Source: Polyangiaceae bacterium | GTDB lineage: Bacteria > Myxococcota_A > Polyangia > Polyangiales > Polyangiaceae | Assembly (NCBI GenBank): GCA_025936115.1 | Contig: JAICTZ010000003.1 | Location: 124,001-188,000 of the forward strand | Length of the DNA: 64,000 nt | Direction: 5' to 3' | Shown here: positions 8,532-15,903 of the stretch, in pieces | Layout of the letters: every line of letters begins with the position of its first letter | How positions within the stretch are numbered: position 1 is the stretch's first letter | Program-made: the position numbers and the translations under genes | The notes under the pieces: model-generated | The model's input: only the letters and a program-made list of their open reading frames with translations | Databases searched by the model: none | Told to the model about the DNA's origin: nothing

Positions 8532-8630
8532 CGTTTCTGAATCGAACGTCATCGGGCGCTGCTTTCGGGAACGTTTCTAACAGAGCGAAGAACGTTTCTG
8601 CTGCGTGGATTGGGTTGACAGCGCGTTTCC
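8532..8630. promoter_or_regulatory. four CGTTTC repeats, helically spaced, upstream of narK
   Basis: CGTTTCT occurs at 8532, 8572 and 8593, and CGTTTCC at 8624. The intervals are 40, 21 and 31 bases, close to whole turns of B-DNA. The two central copies extend to GAACGTTTCT. All lie in the 250-base gap between the divergent antiporter and narK genes. A TTGACA at 8615-8620 lies among them but I see no good -10 partner. They look like an operator for a DNA-binding regulator acting on narK, but which protein binds is unknown. Confidence 0.4.
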
Positions 8631-8744
8631 GACATCGAACAGAAACCCAAATACACGGATTTTCTCCCTGATTTCGCGTTGCCACGCCCCGCGCCAATTT
8701 TCAATATGGAGGGTGTCGCTGCATCACAAGGAGTGCCGTTGGCC

Positions 8745-10130
8745 ATGAGTCAGCTTGGATCACGCTGGATTTCGGAGTGGAACCCCGAGGACGCTGCGTT
8801 CTGGAAGAGCGGGGGCAAACGCATCGCCACCCGAAATCTCATCTGGTCCATCGTCGCGGAAAATATTGGCTTTTCGATCTGGCTCATTTGGAGCGTCACC
8901 GCGCCGCGGCTGAACAAGGCGGGCTTCCACTACACGACGGACGAGCTTTTCACGCTGGTCGCGCTGCCGGGTCTCGTCGGCTCGCTGATGCGCTTCCCCT
9001 ACACGTTCGCGGTGCCGAAGTTCGGCGGACGTAACTGGACGATGGTGAGCACCGCCATGCTCTTCATCCCGACGCTGTCGCTCGTCTTCCTGGTCACTCG
9101 ACCGGACACGCCGTTTTGGCTCATGGCTACCGCAGCGGCCACGGCCGGTCTCGGAGGCGGCAACTTCGCGTCGAGCATGTCGAACATCTCGTTCTTCTAT
9201 CCCGATCGCGAGAAGGGCTTCGCGCTCGGGCTGAACGCGGCCGGCGGCAACATCGGCGTGAGCACGGTGCAGCTGCTCGTGCCGATCCTCATCGGGATGA
9301 CGTGGGTGAACCTCACTCCCGACGGCGCAAAGGCGCACCAGGGCGCGCACCTGGAGAACGCCGGTCTCATGTGGCTGCCGCTCATCGCGCTCGCGATCTT
9401 CGGCGCCTATCGCTTCATGGATAACCTCGCGGCGCAGCGTTCGAGCTTCAAGGACCAACTCGTCATCACTCGCCGCAAGCACACCTGGATCATGGCCTGG
9501 CTTTACATCGGCACGTTCGGCTCCTTCATCGGTTATTCGGCCGCGCTGCCGCTGCTGCTCAAGACGCAATTTCCTCAGGTGACGACGAATCTCGCCTTTC
9601 TTGGCGCCCTCGTCGGCTCCGTCGCTCGCCCGCTCGGCGGCAAGCTCGCCGACCGCATCGGCGGAGCGCGCATCACCTTCGTGAACTTCCTCGTCATGGG
9701 ACTCGCAACGCTCGGCGTGATCCACTTCCTCGGCACGCAGAATTTCGCCGGGTTCCTCACGATGTTCCTCGTGCTCTTCATCACGACGGGCGTCGGCAAC
9801 GGCTCGACCTTCCGCATGATCCCCGTCATCTTCCGCAAAGAGAAACTGCGCGACGTCGAAGGCCAAGGCCCCGAAGCCGAAGCCGCGGCGCTCAAGGCCG
9901 CACGCATCGAAGCGGCGGCCGTGCTCGGGTTCGTCTCGGCCGTCGGCGCGTGCGGCGGTTACCTGATCCCGCGCTCTTTCGGGGCCTCGATTCACGCCAC
10001 GGGGACGCCGGTTGCGGCGCTCGGCGGGTTCCTCGCGTTCTACGCGACGTGCGTGGTCGTGACTTGGGTGAACTACCTGCGCAAGAGTCCCGTCACCAGT
10101 GCAGAGCCGCGGCTCGCGGCAGAGGTTTGA
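8745..10130 (+). CDS. narK: NarK-type nitrate/nitrite MFS transporter
   Basis: A 461-residue major facilitator protein for nitrate uptake or nitrate/nitrite exchange. Signatures are IWSVTAPRLNKAGFHYTTDE, the helix-5 nitrate motif GGGNFASSMSNISFFYPDRE followed by KGFALGLNAAGGNIGVSTVQ (about residues 138-185), and in the second half RPLGGKLADRIGGARITF near 290 and LFITTGVGNGSTFRMIPVIF near 345. The duplicated glycine-rich motifs carry the conserved nitrate-contacting residues. The start at 8745 is chosen because AAGGAG lies at 8728-8733; an upstream in-frame ATG at 8706 lacks such a site. No nitrate reductase gene is present in the window, so the metabolic role (assimilation or respiration) is undecided. 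Confidence 0.9.
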   Translation: MSQLGSRWISEWNPEDAAFWKSGGKRIATRNLIWSIVAENIGFSIWLIWSVTAPRLNKAGFHYTTDELFTLVALPGLVGSLMRFPYTFAVPKFGGRNWTMVSTAMLFIPTLSLVFLVTRPDTPFWLMATAAATAGLGGGNFASSMSNISFFYPDREKGFALGLNAAGGNIGVSTVQLLVPILIGMTWVNLTPDGAKAHQGAHLENAGLMWLPLIALAIFGAYRFMDNLAAQRSSFKDQLVITRRKHTWIMAWLYIGTFGSFIGYSAALPLLLKTQFPQVTTNLAFLGALVGSVARPLGGKLADRIGGARITFVNFLVMGLATLGVIHFLGTQNFAGFLTMFLVLFITTGVGNGSTFRMIPVIFRKEKLRDVEGQGPEAEAAALKAARIEAAAVLGFVSAVGACGGYLIPRSFGASIHATGTPVAALGGFLAFYATCVVVTWVNYLRKSPVTSAEPRLAAEV

Positions 10131-10285
10131 CGTAACCAGCGCTGACCCACGAGGCAAAAAGTCGCATGCGCTGTTGACGCGCGGACCAGCTTTTGCAGAG
10201 CTCGGGAGTCAATGCGCCGGAGACCACTTGCTCGACGCCGTACCGGCGCCGTGGTCGGCTCGCTGCCGCACGAGGAGCAGCGAGC

Positions 10286-11161
10286 ATGAAGCGCATTGGA
10301 TTCGTGGGGCTCGGCACCATGGGAGCAGGCATGGCGAAAAATCTCGCCAAGAAGGGCTACCCGCTCGCCGTCTGGAACCGCTCGCCGGCGCGTGCCAGCG
10401 AGCTCGGCTTCGACAACGCCCCCTCGCCGCGCGCGCTCGCGGAGCGCTCCGACATCGTCGTCACATGTGTGGCGGATCCGAACGCGGTCGAGCGCGTCGT
10501 GTTCGCCGAGGACGGCGTGCTCGCCGCGGCGCGCCCGGGCTTCCGTTACATCGAGTGCAGCACCGTCTCCCCTACCCTGGTGCGTCGCGTCGCCACGGCG
10601 TTCGACGAGCGCGGCGCCGCGTCGCTCGAAGCGCCCGTGACGGGCTCCAAAGCCGGCGCGGCGAACGGCACCCTGCTCTTCATGACGGGTGGCCCCGCCG
10701 CCCTCCACGAGGAGCTCGAGCCCGTGCTGCTCGCCATGGGCTCACGCGCGATCCGCTGCGGCGAAAGCGGGCAAGGCGCGTTGATGAAGCTCCTCGGCAA
10801 CACGCTCATCTCCTTCATGCTCGAGGGCCTGTGTGAAGCGCTCGTCGTCGGCCAGAAGGGTGGCCTCGAGATCGCGCAAGTGCTCGAAGTCGTCGCAGCG
10901 TCGGGCTTTGCCTCACCGTATTTTGCATTCAAGGGGCAAGCGATTCGCGAGCGCAACTTCGATCCCCAGTTTTCGATCGATCTGCTCGTGAAGGATCAGA
11001 CGCTCATGCTCGCCGAAGCAGCCGAGCAAAAGACGCCGCTCCCCGGCCTCGCCGCCGTGCGCGAGGTGTTTCAGGCGGCGCGCGCGCAGGGCCTCGGGCG
11101 CGAAGACATCGCGGCCGTCATTCGCGTGCTCGAGCGCGCCGCGGGTAGGAGCGACACATGA
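10286..11161 (+). CDS. NAD(P)-dependent beta-hydroxyacid dehydrogenase (HIBADH family)
   Basis: A 291-residue enzyme of the 3-hydroxyisobutyrate dehydrogenase/glyoxylate reductase family. It begins MKRIGFVGLGTMGAGMAKNL, the dinucleotide-binding Gly motif. The substrate-binding signature EAPVTGSKAGAANGTL lies at about residues 118-133, the catalytic lysine region GALMKLLGNTLISFMLEGLC at 167-186 (probable Lys171), and DLLVKDQTLMLAEA at 233-246. The Asn-Arg after the second beta strand (VWNRSPAR) suggests NADP preference, as in succinic semialdehyde or glyoxylate reductases of this group. GAGGAGC stands a few bases before the ATG. The stop overlaps the next start (ATGA), coupling it to the metallopeptidase gene. 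Confidence 0.86.
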   Translation: MKRIGFVGLGTMGAGMAKNLAKKGYPLAVWNRSPARASELGFDNAPSPRALAERSDIVVTCVADPNAVERVVFAEDGVLAAARPGFRYIECSTVSPTLVRRVATAFDERGAASLEAPVTGSKAGAANGTLLFMTGGPAALHEELEPVLLAMGSRAIRCGESGQGALMKLLGNTLISFMLEGLCEALVVGQKGGLEIAQVLEVVAASGFASPYFAFKGQAIRERNFDPQFSIDLLVKDQTLMLAEAAEQKTPLPGLAAVREVFQAARAQGLGREDIAAVIRVLERAAGRSDT

Positions 11162-11997
11162 AGTGGGAGCGCGATCACGAGAGTCCGGACGTCATCGACC
11201 AACGGGGGCGCGGTGGTGGCGGCGGCATGGGGCTTTTGGGACCGCTCTTGAGCATCGGTTCGCGCTTCGGCATCGGCGGCATCGTCGTGGCGGCAGCCCT
11301 GTATTTCGGAGCCCAATTTCTCTTCAGCGGACCGGCGGCGCGCGTCGCGGGCAGCGACGGCCAGCCGGCGGCGCGAGGCGACGACACCCGCGCGCACTTC
11401 GCCGGCTTCGTGCTCGACGACGTGCAAACGACCTGGTCGAGCATCTTCGCCGAGCGCGGCACACCGTATCGGCACGCCAAGCTCGTGCTTTACACCGATC
11501 AGACACGCACGGCGTGCGGCTTCGGTTCCGCGGCGATGGGCCCATTTTACTGTCCCAACGACGAGCGCGTCTTCCTCGACCTCGGCTTTTTCGACGAGCT
11601 TTCGCAACGGCTCGGCGCGCCGGGCGACTTCGCGCAAGCGTACGTCATTGCGCACGAGGTCGGCCATCACGTCCAGCACTTGCGCGGCGAAGATCGCGGC
11701 GAGCACAGCGAGGGCGCGACGGGCGGCTCCGTCCGCCTCGAGCTCCAAGCCGACTGCTACGCGGGCATTTGGGCGCGCGCTTCCAAGCAGCAAAATCTGC
11801 TCGAACAAGGCGACATCGAGGAAGCACTCGGCGCGGCGGCCGCCGTCGGCGACGATCGCCTGCAGCGAAACTCGACCGGAGCCGTCAATCCCGAGAAGTG
11901 GACGCACGGCTCGTCGAAGGAGCGGGCGCAATGGTTCCGGCGCGGACTCGAGCAGGGCACGTTCGAGGCGTGCAACACGTCCAAGGGATTACCCTGA
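11158..11997 (+). CDS. YpfJ-type neutral zinc metallopeptidase
   Basis: A 279-residue membrane-anchored protein of the YpfJ family. It starts MKWERDHESPDVIDQRG with a Gly-rich stretch, one membrane helix at about 38-58 (FGIGGIVVAAALYFGAQFLF), then the protease-like domain: FYCPNDERVFLDLGFFDELS, YVIAHEVGHHVQHLRGE (HExxH zinc motif near residues 164-168) and LELQADCYAGIWA, which would supply the third ligand. The order N-terminal Gly-rich, helix, HExxH, ELQADC is standard for the family; its physiological substrate is not established. It overlaps the dehydrogenase gene by four bases, suggesting co-transcription without an obvious shared pathway. Confidence 0.88.
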   Translation: MKWERDHESPDVIDQRGRGGGGGMGLLGPLLSIGSRFGIGGIVVAAALYFGAQFLFSGPAARVAGSDGQPAARGDDTRAHFAGFVLDDVQTTWSSIFAERGTPYRHAKLVLYTDQTRTACGFGSAAMGPFYCPNDERVFLDLGFFDELSQRLGAPGDFAQAYVIAHEVGHHVQHLRGEDRGEHSEGATGGSVRLELQADCYAGIWARASKQQNLLEQGDIEEALGAAAAVGDDRLQRNSTGAVNPEKWTHGSSKERAQWFRRGLEQGTFEACNTSKGLP

Positions 11998-12029
11998 GCG
12001 TCGGCCCCAGATCCTGCTTGAGCTCGGCC

Positions 12030-13460
12030 GTGACGCTCCCCGCGGGGACCAAATTCGAGAGTGACCTGCCGGCGCGCTTGGACCGCTTGCCGTGGTCGGC
12101 GTGGCACTGGCGCGTGGTCATTGCGCTCGGCGTGACGTGGATGCTGGACGGGCTCGAAGTGACGCTCGTCGGCGCCATCGGGCCAGTGTTGAAGGAACCG
12201 GAGACGCTCGGCCTCACGGACGGACAGATCGGCGCGACGGCGAGCTTTTACCTCGCGGGAGCGATCGCCGGCGCGCTCCTGTTCGGACGGCTCACGGACT
12301 TGCTCGGCCGCAAGCGGCTATTCCTCGTCACGCTTTCGGTCTATTTGAGCGCGACGCTCGCGAGCGCGGGCGCGTGGAACTTCGCCTCGTTCGCTGCGTG
12401 TCGGCTGATCACGGGTGCCGGCATCGGCGGCGAGTATGCCGCCATCAACTCCGCAATCGACGAGCTGCTCCCCGCGCGTGTCCGCGGCCGCGCCGACCTC
12501 GCCATCAACAGCACGTACTGGCTCGGTACGGCGCTCGGCGCGCTCGTCACGTTGCCGCTCTTGAATTCGGCCCTACTTCCGCACCGCATTGGTTGGCGCC
12601 TCGTCTTCGCGCTCGGCGCGAGCATCGGCCTCGCGATCCTGTTCGTGCGCAAACACGTGCCCGAAAGCCCGCGCTGGCTGCTGCTCCACGGCCGCGTGCC
12701 GGAAGCCGAACGCGTCGTCGCGGAGATCGAAGCCGCCGTCGCTCACGGCCGGAACGAGCCGCTGCCCGCACCGGGGCCGCCGTCGAAGCTCGAAGCGAAA
12801 GGCAACGTCACGTTCACGGCGATCGCGAAAGTGCTGCTCGAAAGGCACCTCCGCCGCACGCTGCTCGGTCTGGCGCTGATGATCGCGCAGGCCTTCGCGT
12901 ATAACGGTGTGTTCTTCACCTACGCGCTCGTCCTCTCGCGCTTTTACGGCGTTCCGAGCGAGCACGTCGGCCTGTATCTCCTGCCCTTCGCGGCCGGCAA
13001 CCTGCTCGGCCCGCTCTTCCTCGGCCATCTGTTCGACAGCGTGGGCCGCCGCCCGATGATTGCGCTCACCTACGCCTTGAGCGGCATCTTGATCGCCGTT
13101 GCGGGCTTCGGGCTCGCACACGCGTGGCTCACCGCCGCCTCCCAAACCCTCGTCTGGTGCGCCGTCTTCTTCGTCGCCTCGGCGGCCGCGAGCTCCGCGT
13201 ACCTCACCGTGAGCGAGCTCTTCCCCGTCGAGCTCCGCGGCATGGCCATCGCCCTCTTTTACGCCGTCGGAACGGCGGCGGGCGGCCTCCTCGCACCGGC
13301 GCTCTTCGGCGCCCTGCTCGACACGGGCCGCCGTGAAAACGTCTTCACCGGCTACCTCGTCGGCGCCGTCCTCATGATCGCGGCTGCCGTCGTCGCCGCG
13401 ATTCTGGGCGTCTCCGCCGAGGGCAAGTCGCTCGAAACCCTGAGCGAGCTCGACCGTTGA
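12030..13460 (+). CDS. MFS transporter, sugar/organic-acid porter type
   Basis: About 476 residues with 12 membrane helices. Major facilitator signatures: GVTWMLDGLEVTLVGAIGPV in helix 1, GRLTDLLGRKRLF between helices 2 and 3, RLITGAGIGGEYAAINSAID in helix 4, VPESPRWLLLHGR before the central loop, GHLFDSVGRRPMI between helices 8 and 9 and ELFPVELRGMAIALFYAVGT in helix 11. These resemble the metabolite:H+ symporter/sugar porter subfamilies, so the substrate is probably a sugar or organic acid. No ATG fits; GTG at 12030 is the most sensible start, with TTG at 12018 possible. It follows the metallopeptidase gene after 32 bases on the same strand. Confidence 0.82.
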   Translation: MTLPAGTKFESDLPARLDRLPWSAWHWRVVIALGVTWMLDGLEVTLVGAIGPVLKEPETLGLTDGQIGATASFYLAGAIAGALLFGRLTDLLGRKRLFLVTLSVYLSATLASAGAWNFASFAACRLITGAGIGGEYAAINSAIDELLPARVRGRADLAINSTYWLGTALGALVTLPLLNSALLPHRIGWRLVFALGASIGLAILFVRKHVPESPRWLLLHGRVPEAERVVAEIEAAVAHGRNEPLPAPGPPSKLEAKGNVTFTAIAKVLLERHLRRTLLGLALMIAQAFAYNGVFFTYALVLSRFYGVPSEHVGLYLLPFAAGNLLGPLFLGHLFDSVGRRPMIALTYALSGILIAVAGFGLAHAWLTAASQTLVWCAVFFVASAAASSAYLTVSELFPVELRGMAIALFYAVGTAAGGLLAPALFGALLDTGRRENVFTGYLVGAVLMIAAAVVAAILGVSAEGKSLETLSELDR

Positions 13461-13551
13461 GGAAGTCGGACAGGGGGGCCTTAAGTCGCAGGATCTATGT
13501 CCGTCTGGGACGTAGGCGGCCCCGCACCTACCCCGCTCAGCCGCCCTAGCC

Positions 13552-14268
13552 ATGACGCTCCCCGCCCCGCTCGATCCTCAGTTCGCCCTGGAAGGCCCGC
13601 TGGAATCCAGACCTTTTCCCGACACCCTGACGGCACGGGTGGTGACGCCCGGTGATCATCCCCGGCTGCACGGCTACGATGTCGAGTCGGATCTTGCGCG
13701 GCACTACGAGCCCACCGAGGTGCTCTTTCTCTCGCTCACGGGTGAGCTGCCCTCCCCTGCCGTGAAAGCAGCTTTACGCGTAGCGCTCACCTTCCTCGCG
13801 CCAGTGTCCGTGGCGCACGCTTCCGTCCATGCTGCCGCGCTGGCCCGGCTCTGCGGCACGACGAGCGGCTCGATCATCGGTGTCGCGGCAATCGGACTCG
13901 CAGAGCAGAGCCGCGCGCTGCTCGATGAACACGCCGAGCTATTCACCTGGCTCAAGTCACCGACGGCGAAATTGCCCCTTCGTTATCAAGCGCGTAGCTC
14001 CGCCGATCGCGAGAGCTGCCGGCGCCTCACCCGTGCCCTCGGCGAGAGCGGGTTCCACGTGAGGGCGCTCGACGAAGAACCGACACGCGACGCCGCACTC
14101 CTCTGCGTGCTGGTTGCGTGTGGTCTCGAGCGACGCGAACAGCTCGAAGCGGCAATCGTCACGGCGCGGCTGCCGAGCGCCGTGGCCGAGGCCATGAGTG
14201 AAGAGGTCGTCAACTTCGCCGGATATCCGATCAATCTGCCGCGCTACCGTTACGAGGAGACCCCATGA
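13552..14268 (+). CDS. divergent citrate-synthase-fold protein, first of a pair
   Basis: A 238-residue protein that I read as a shortened relative of citrate synthase/citryl-CoA lyase. Residues about 40-68 (RLHGYDVESDLARHYEPTEV and LFLSLTGELPSP) match the family segment RGYDIEDLA...FEEVAYLLLTGELP. Residues 85-110 (VSVAHASVHAAALARLCGTT) correspond to the helices before the catalytic histidine. Where active enzymes have H-G-G-A, this protein reads AEQSRALLDEHAELF, so the oxaloacetate-binding His is not conserved. It ends ATGA-overlapped with a second citrate-synthase-like gene, which suggests an obligate pair. Activity is doubtful; a non-catalytic or altered acyl-CoA function is possible. The alignment is from memory. 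Confidence 0.6.
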   Translation: MTLPAPLDPQFALEGPLESRPFPDTLTARVVTPGDHPRLHGYDVESDLARHYEPTEVLFLSLTGELPSPAVKAALRVALTFLAPVSVAHASVHAAALARLCGTTSGSIIGVAAIGLAEQSRALLDEHAELFTWLKSPTAKLPLRYQARSSADRESCRRLTRALGESGFHVRALDEEPTRDAALLCVLVACGLERREQLEAAIVTARLPSAVAEAMSEEVVNFAGYPINLPRYRYEETP

Positions 14269-15113
14269 CCGTTCCGACGCTCGACGAGCCGACACACTCG
14301 GCCCATTGGGGGTGGACCGAACATCGCTATTTCGGTCATCGCGTCTTCGGGGAGCTCACGGGCCACGAGTCGCTCGCCGGGCTCTTGGCGCTCTCGATCG
14401 TGGGACGGCGTCTGCCGCCCGATTGCAGCGCGCTGCTCGACGACGCGGCCGCGGCGCTGACGCTTGCCGATCCGCGCATTTGGCCGTTGAAGCTCACGCG
14501 CGTCGTCGCCGCGTACGGGCACATGGTACCCGCGCTCTGTGCGGGAATGCTGATGGAGGACGAGGCGCGCATTGGACCCTGGGCGTTCCTAGAGGCCGCC
14601 AAAGCGCTGCTCGAATTGCACGCGACGCTCGGCACGGACTCAGCCACTCCGGAGCGCGTTCGCGAGGTCGTGGAGGCCTATCTCGGCAAACACGGGTTCA
14701 TGTGGGGATTCGGGACTCCGTTCCGTTCCGAGGACGAACGCTTGGTCGCCTTTCGACGCTGCGTGGCAGAGCGGCAGCGCGATCAGTTGCCGTACTGGCG
14801 GACCATGACGCTCGTCTCGCAAGCGGTGCGTGCCGCGCGCAAAGCCGAGCCGAACATCGGTGTGGCGCTCGCGGCGGTGCTGCTCGACATGGGACTTACA
14901 CCGACGCAAATCGGTGCGCTCGTCGTGAGCTTGATGCAGCACATGTTCTTCGCGCACGCCGTCGAGGGCGTCACCGCAAAAACCACGCTGCGCGAGCTCC
15001 CGGCGGCGTACGTCAATTACCAAGGACGTGCCGCGCGAGTCAGCCCGCGCGCGGAAACCGAGGCGGCCGGCGAAGCACGCAACATTTCAGCCGCGACCAC
15101 CGCGGCCGAGTAG
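14265..15113 (+). CDS. divergent citrate-synthase-fold protein, second of a pair
   Basis: A 282-residue partner of the preceding gene. Residues 30-75 (HRVFGELTGHESLAGLLALS and RRLPPDCSALLDDAAAALT) resemble the family's segment leading into the large domain. The C-terminal part, about 198-260 (EPNIGVALAAVLLDMGLTPT, then SLMQHMFFAHAVE and YVNYQGRAARVSP), matches the citrate synthase end, where active enzymes have PNVDFYSG, LFALARIAGWIAHVLE and Y-G-R. The catalytic Asp of NVD is replaced by Gly (NIG). The protein therefore keeps the fold signature but lacks a key residue. Overlap with the first gene implies equal expression. Function unknown. Confidence 0.65.
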   Translation: MTVPTLDEPTHSAHWGWTEHRYFGHRVFGELTGHESLAGLLALSIVGRRLPPDCSALLDDAAAALTLADPRIWPLKLTRVVAAYGHMVPALCAGMLMEDEARIGPWAFLEAAKALLELHATLGTDSATPERVREVVEAYLGKHGFMWGFGTPFRSEDERLVAFRRCVAERQRDQLPYWRTMTLVSQAVRAARKAEPNIGVALAAVLLDMGLTPTQIGALVVSLMQHMFFAHAVEGVTAKTTLRELPAAYVNYQGRAARVSPRAETEAAGEARNISAATTAAE

Positions 15114-15119
15114 CCGTCA

Positions 15120-15151
15120 GGCTCCCGTCGCGGCTCGCCGAGGGGGGAGCC
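15120..15151 (+). terminator. possible terminator hairpin after citrate-synthase-like pair
   Basis: GGCTCCC at 15120-15126 can pair with GGGAGCC at 15145-15151, leaving an 18-base loop. It starts 6 bases after the stop codon of the second citrate-synthase-like gene. There is no T-run after it, so an intrinsic terminator is only possible. Confidence 0.3.
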
Positions 15152-15292
15152 GGTGTAGGCAACTCGCGCACCCAGCCGGGGCGGCGTGCACCCCTCACGC
15201 ATGCCCTTATGTGCCGATCCCAGCGTCCGTAATCCTCCGTGCGCCGCATTGGCGCCATCAGGCACTCGCCACCGACCACGGAGCCGCACCTC

Positions 15293-15805
15293 ATGGCTTG
15301 CGAAATCATCAGCGTCGAAGGAGCTGTTTTTGCCCTGTGGGGTAAACCCACCAAGGCCGATCTCGACCGCGTGATCGATCGGGTAGAGCTCATCGCACAC
15401 GCAACGGGCAGGCCGATCCTCTACATCACCCGCGTTCCCATGGCCGCCCCGCCACCGGACCCCGAGGTGCGACAGTACCTGAACGCGCTGATGCCACGCT
15501 TCATCAAGGCGTGCTCGAGCTACCACGTGCTACTCGAGGGCAGCGGCTTCGTCTCCGCCATCAAGCGTGCGATTTTGGCAAGCTTGCTTCAGTTCGGCTG
15601 GCGTAACGGCGCATTCTTCGTGCACGAGAACGAGAAGGGCGTCTTCGCCAAGGTCGAGCGAACTGCCCGGCCCGACGTCGAAGCCATCCTCGAGCTTGCG
15701 CGCTCGCGCGGCCTCTTGACGGCTCCGCCCCCCGAAGAAGGACCCTTCGGCCAGGCAAAGCTCGCCACGAGGCCCGCTCAAAGCAGTCACCCCCTCACGC
15801 CGTAG
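15293..15805 (+). CDS. conserved hypothetical protein, alpha/beta fold
   Basis: A 170-residue cytoplasmic protein that I cannot name. It reads MACEIISVEGAVFALWGKPT, then DLDRVIDRVELIAHATGRPI with LYITRVPMAAPPPDPEVRQY, a helical middle (LNALMPRFIKACSSYHVLLE) and GSGFVSAIKRAILASLLQFG, ending in a Pro-rich tail. The alternation of strands and helices is compatible with a STAS-like or Roadblock-like small regulatory domain, and the family seems lineage-specific. The ATG at 15293 is preferred over earlier in-frame codons because upstream sequence is non-hydrophobic and Arg/Pro-rich. It stands alone between the citrate-synthase-like pair and the beta-oxidation genes. Confidence 0.55.
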   Translation: MACEIISVEGAVFALWGKPTKADLDRVIDRVELIAHATGRPILYITRVPMAAPPPDPEVRQYLNALMPRFIKACSSYHVLLEGSGFVSAIKRAILASLLQFGWRNGAFFVHENEKGVFAKVERTARPDVEAILELARSRGLLTAPPPEEGPFGQAKLATRPAQSSHPLTP

Positions 15806-15903
15806 CGGACGCATGGCGCTGGGGCGCTCGCGCCCCGGTCGCATCGAGCCGCGCCCTCGTTCGCTGGCCCTGCTAAGCTCCGCTCCCTGCCAGGGAGAAC
15901 AGC

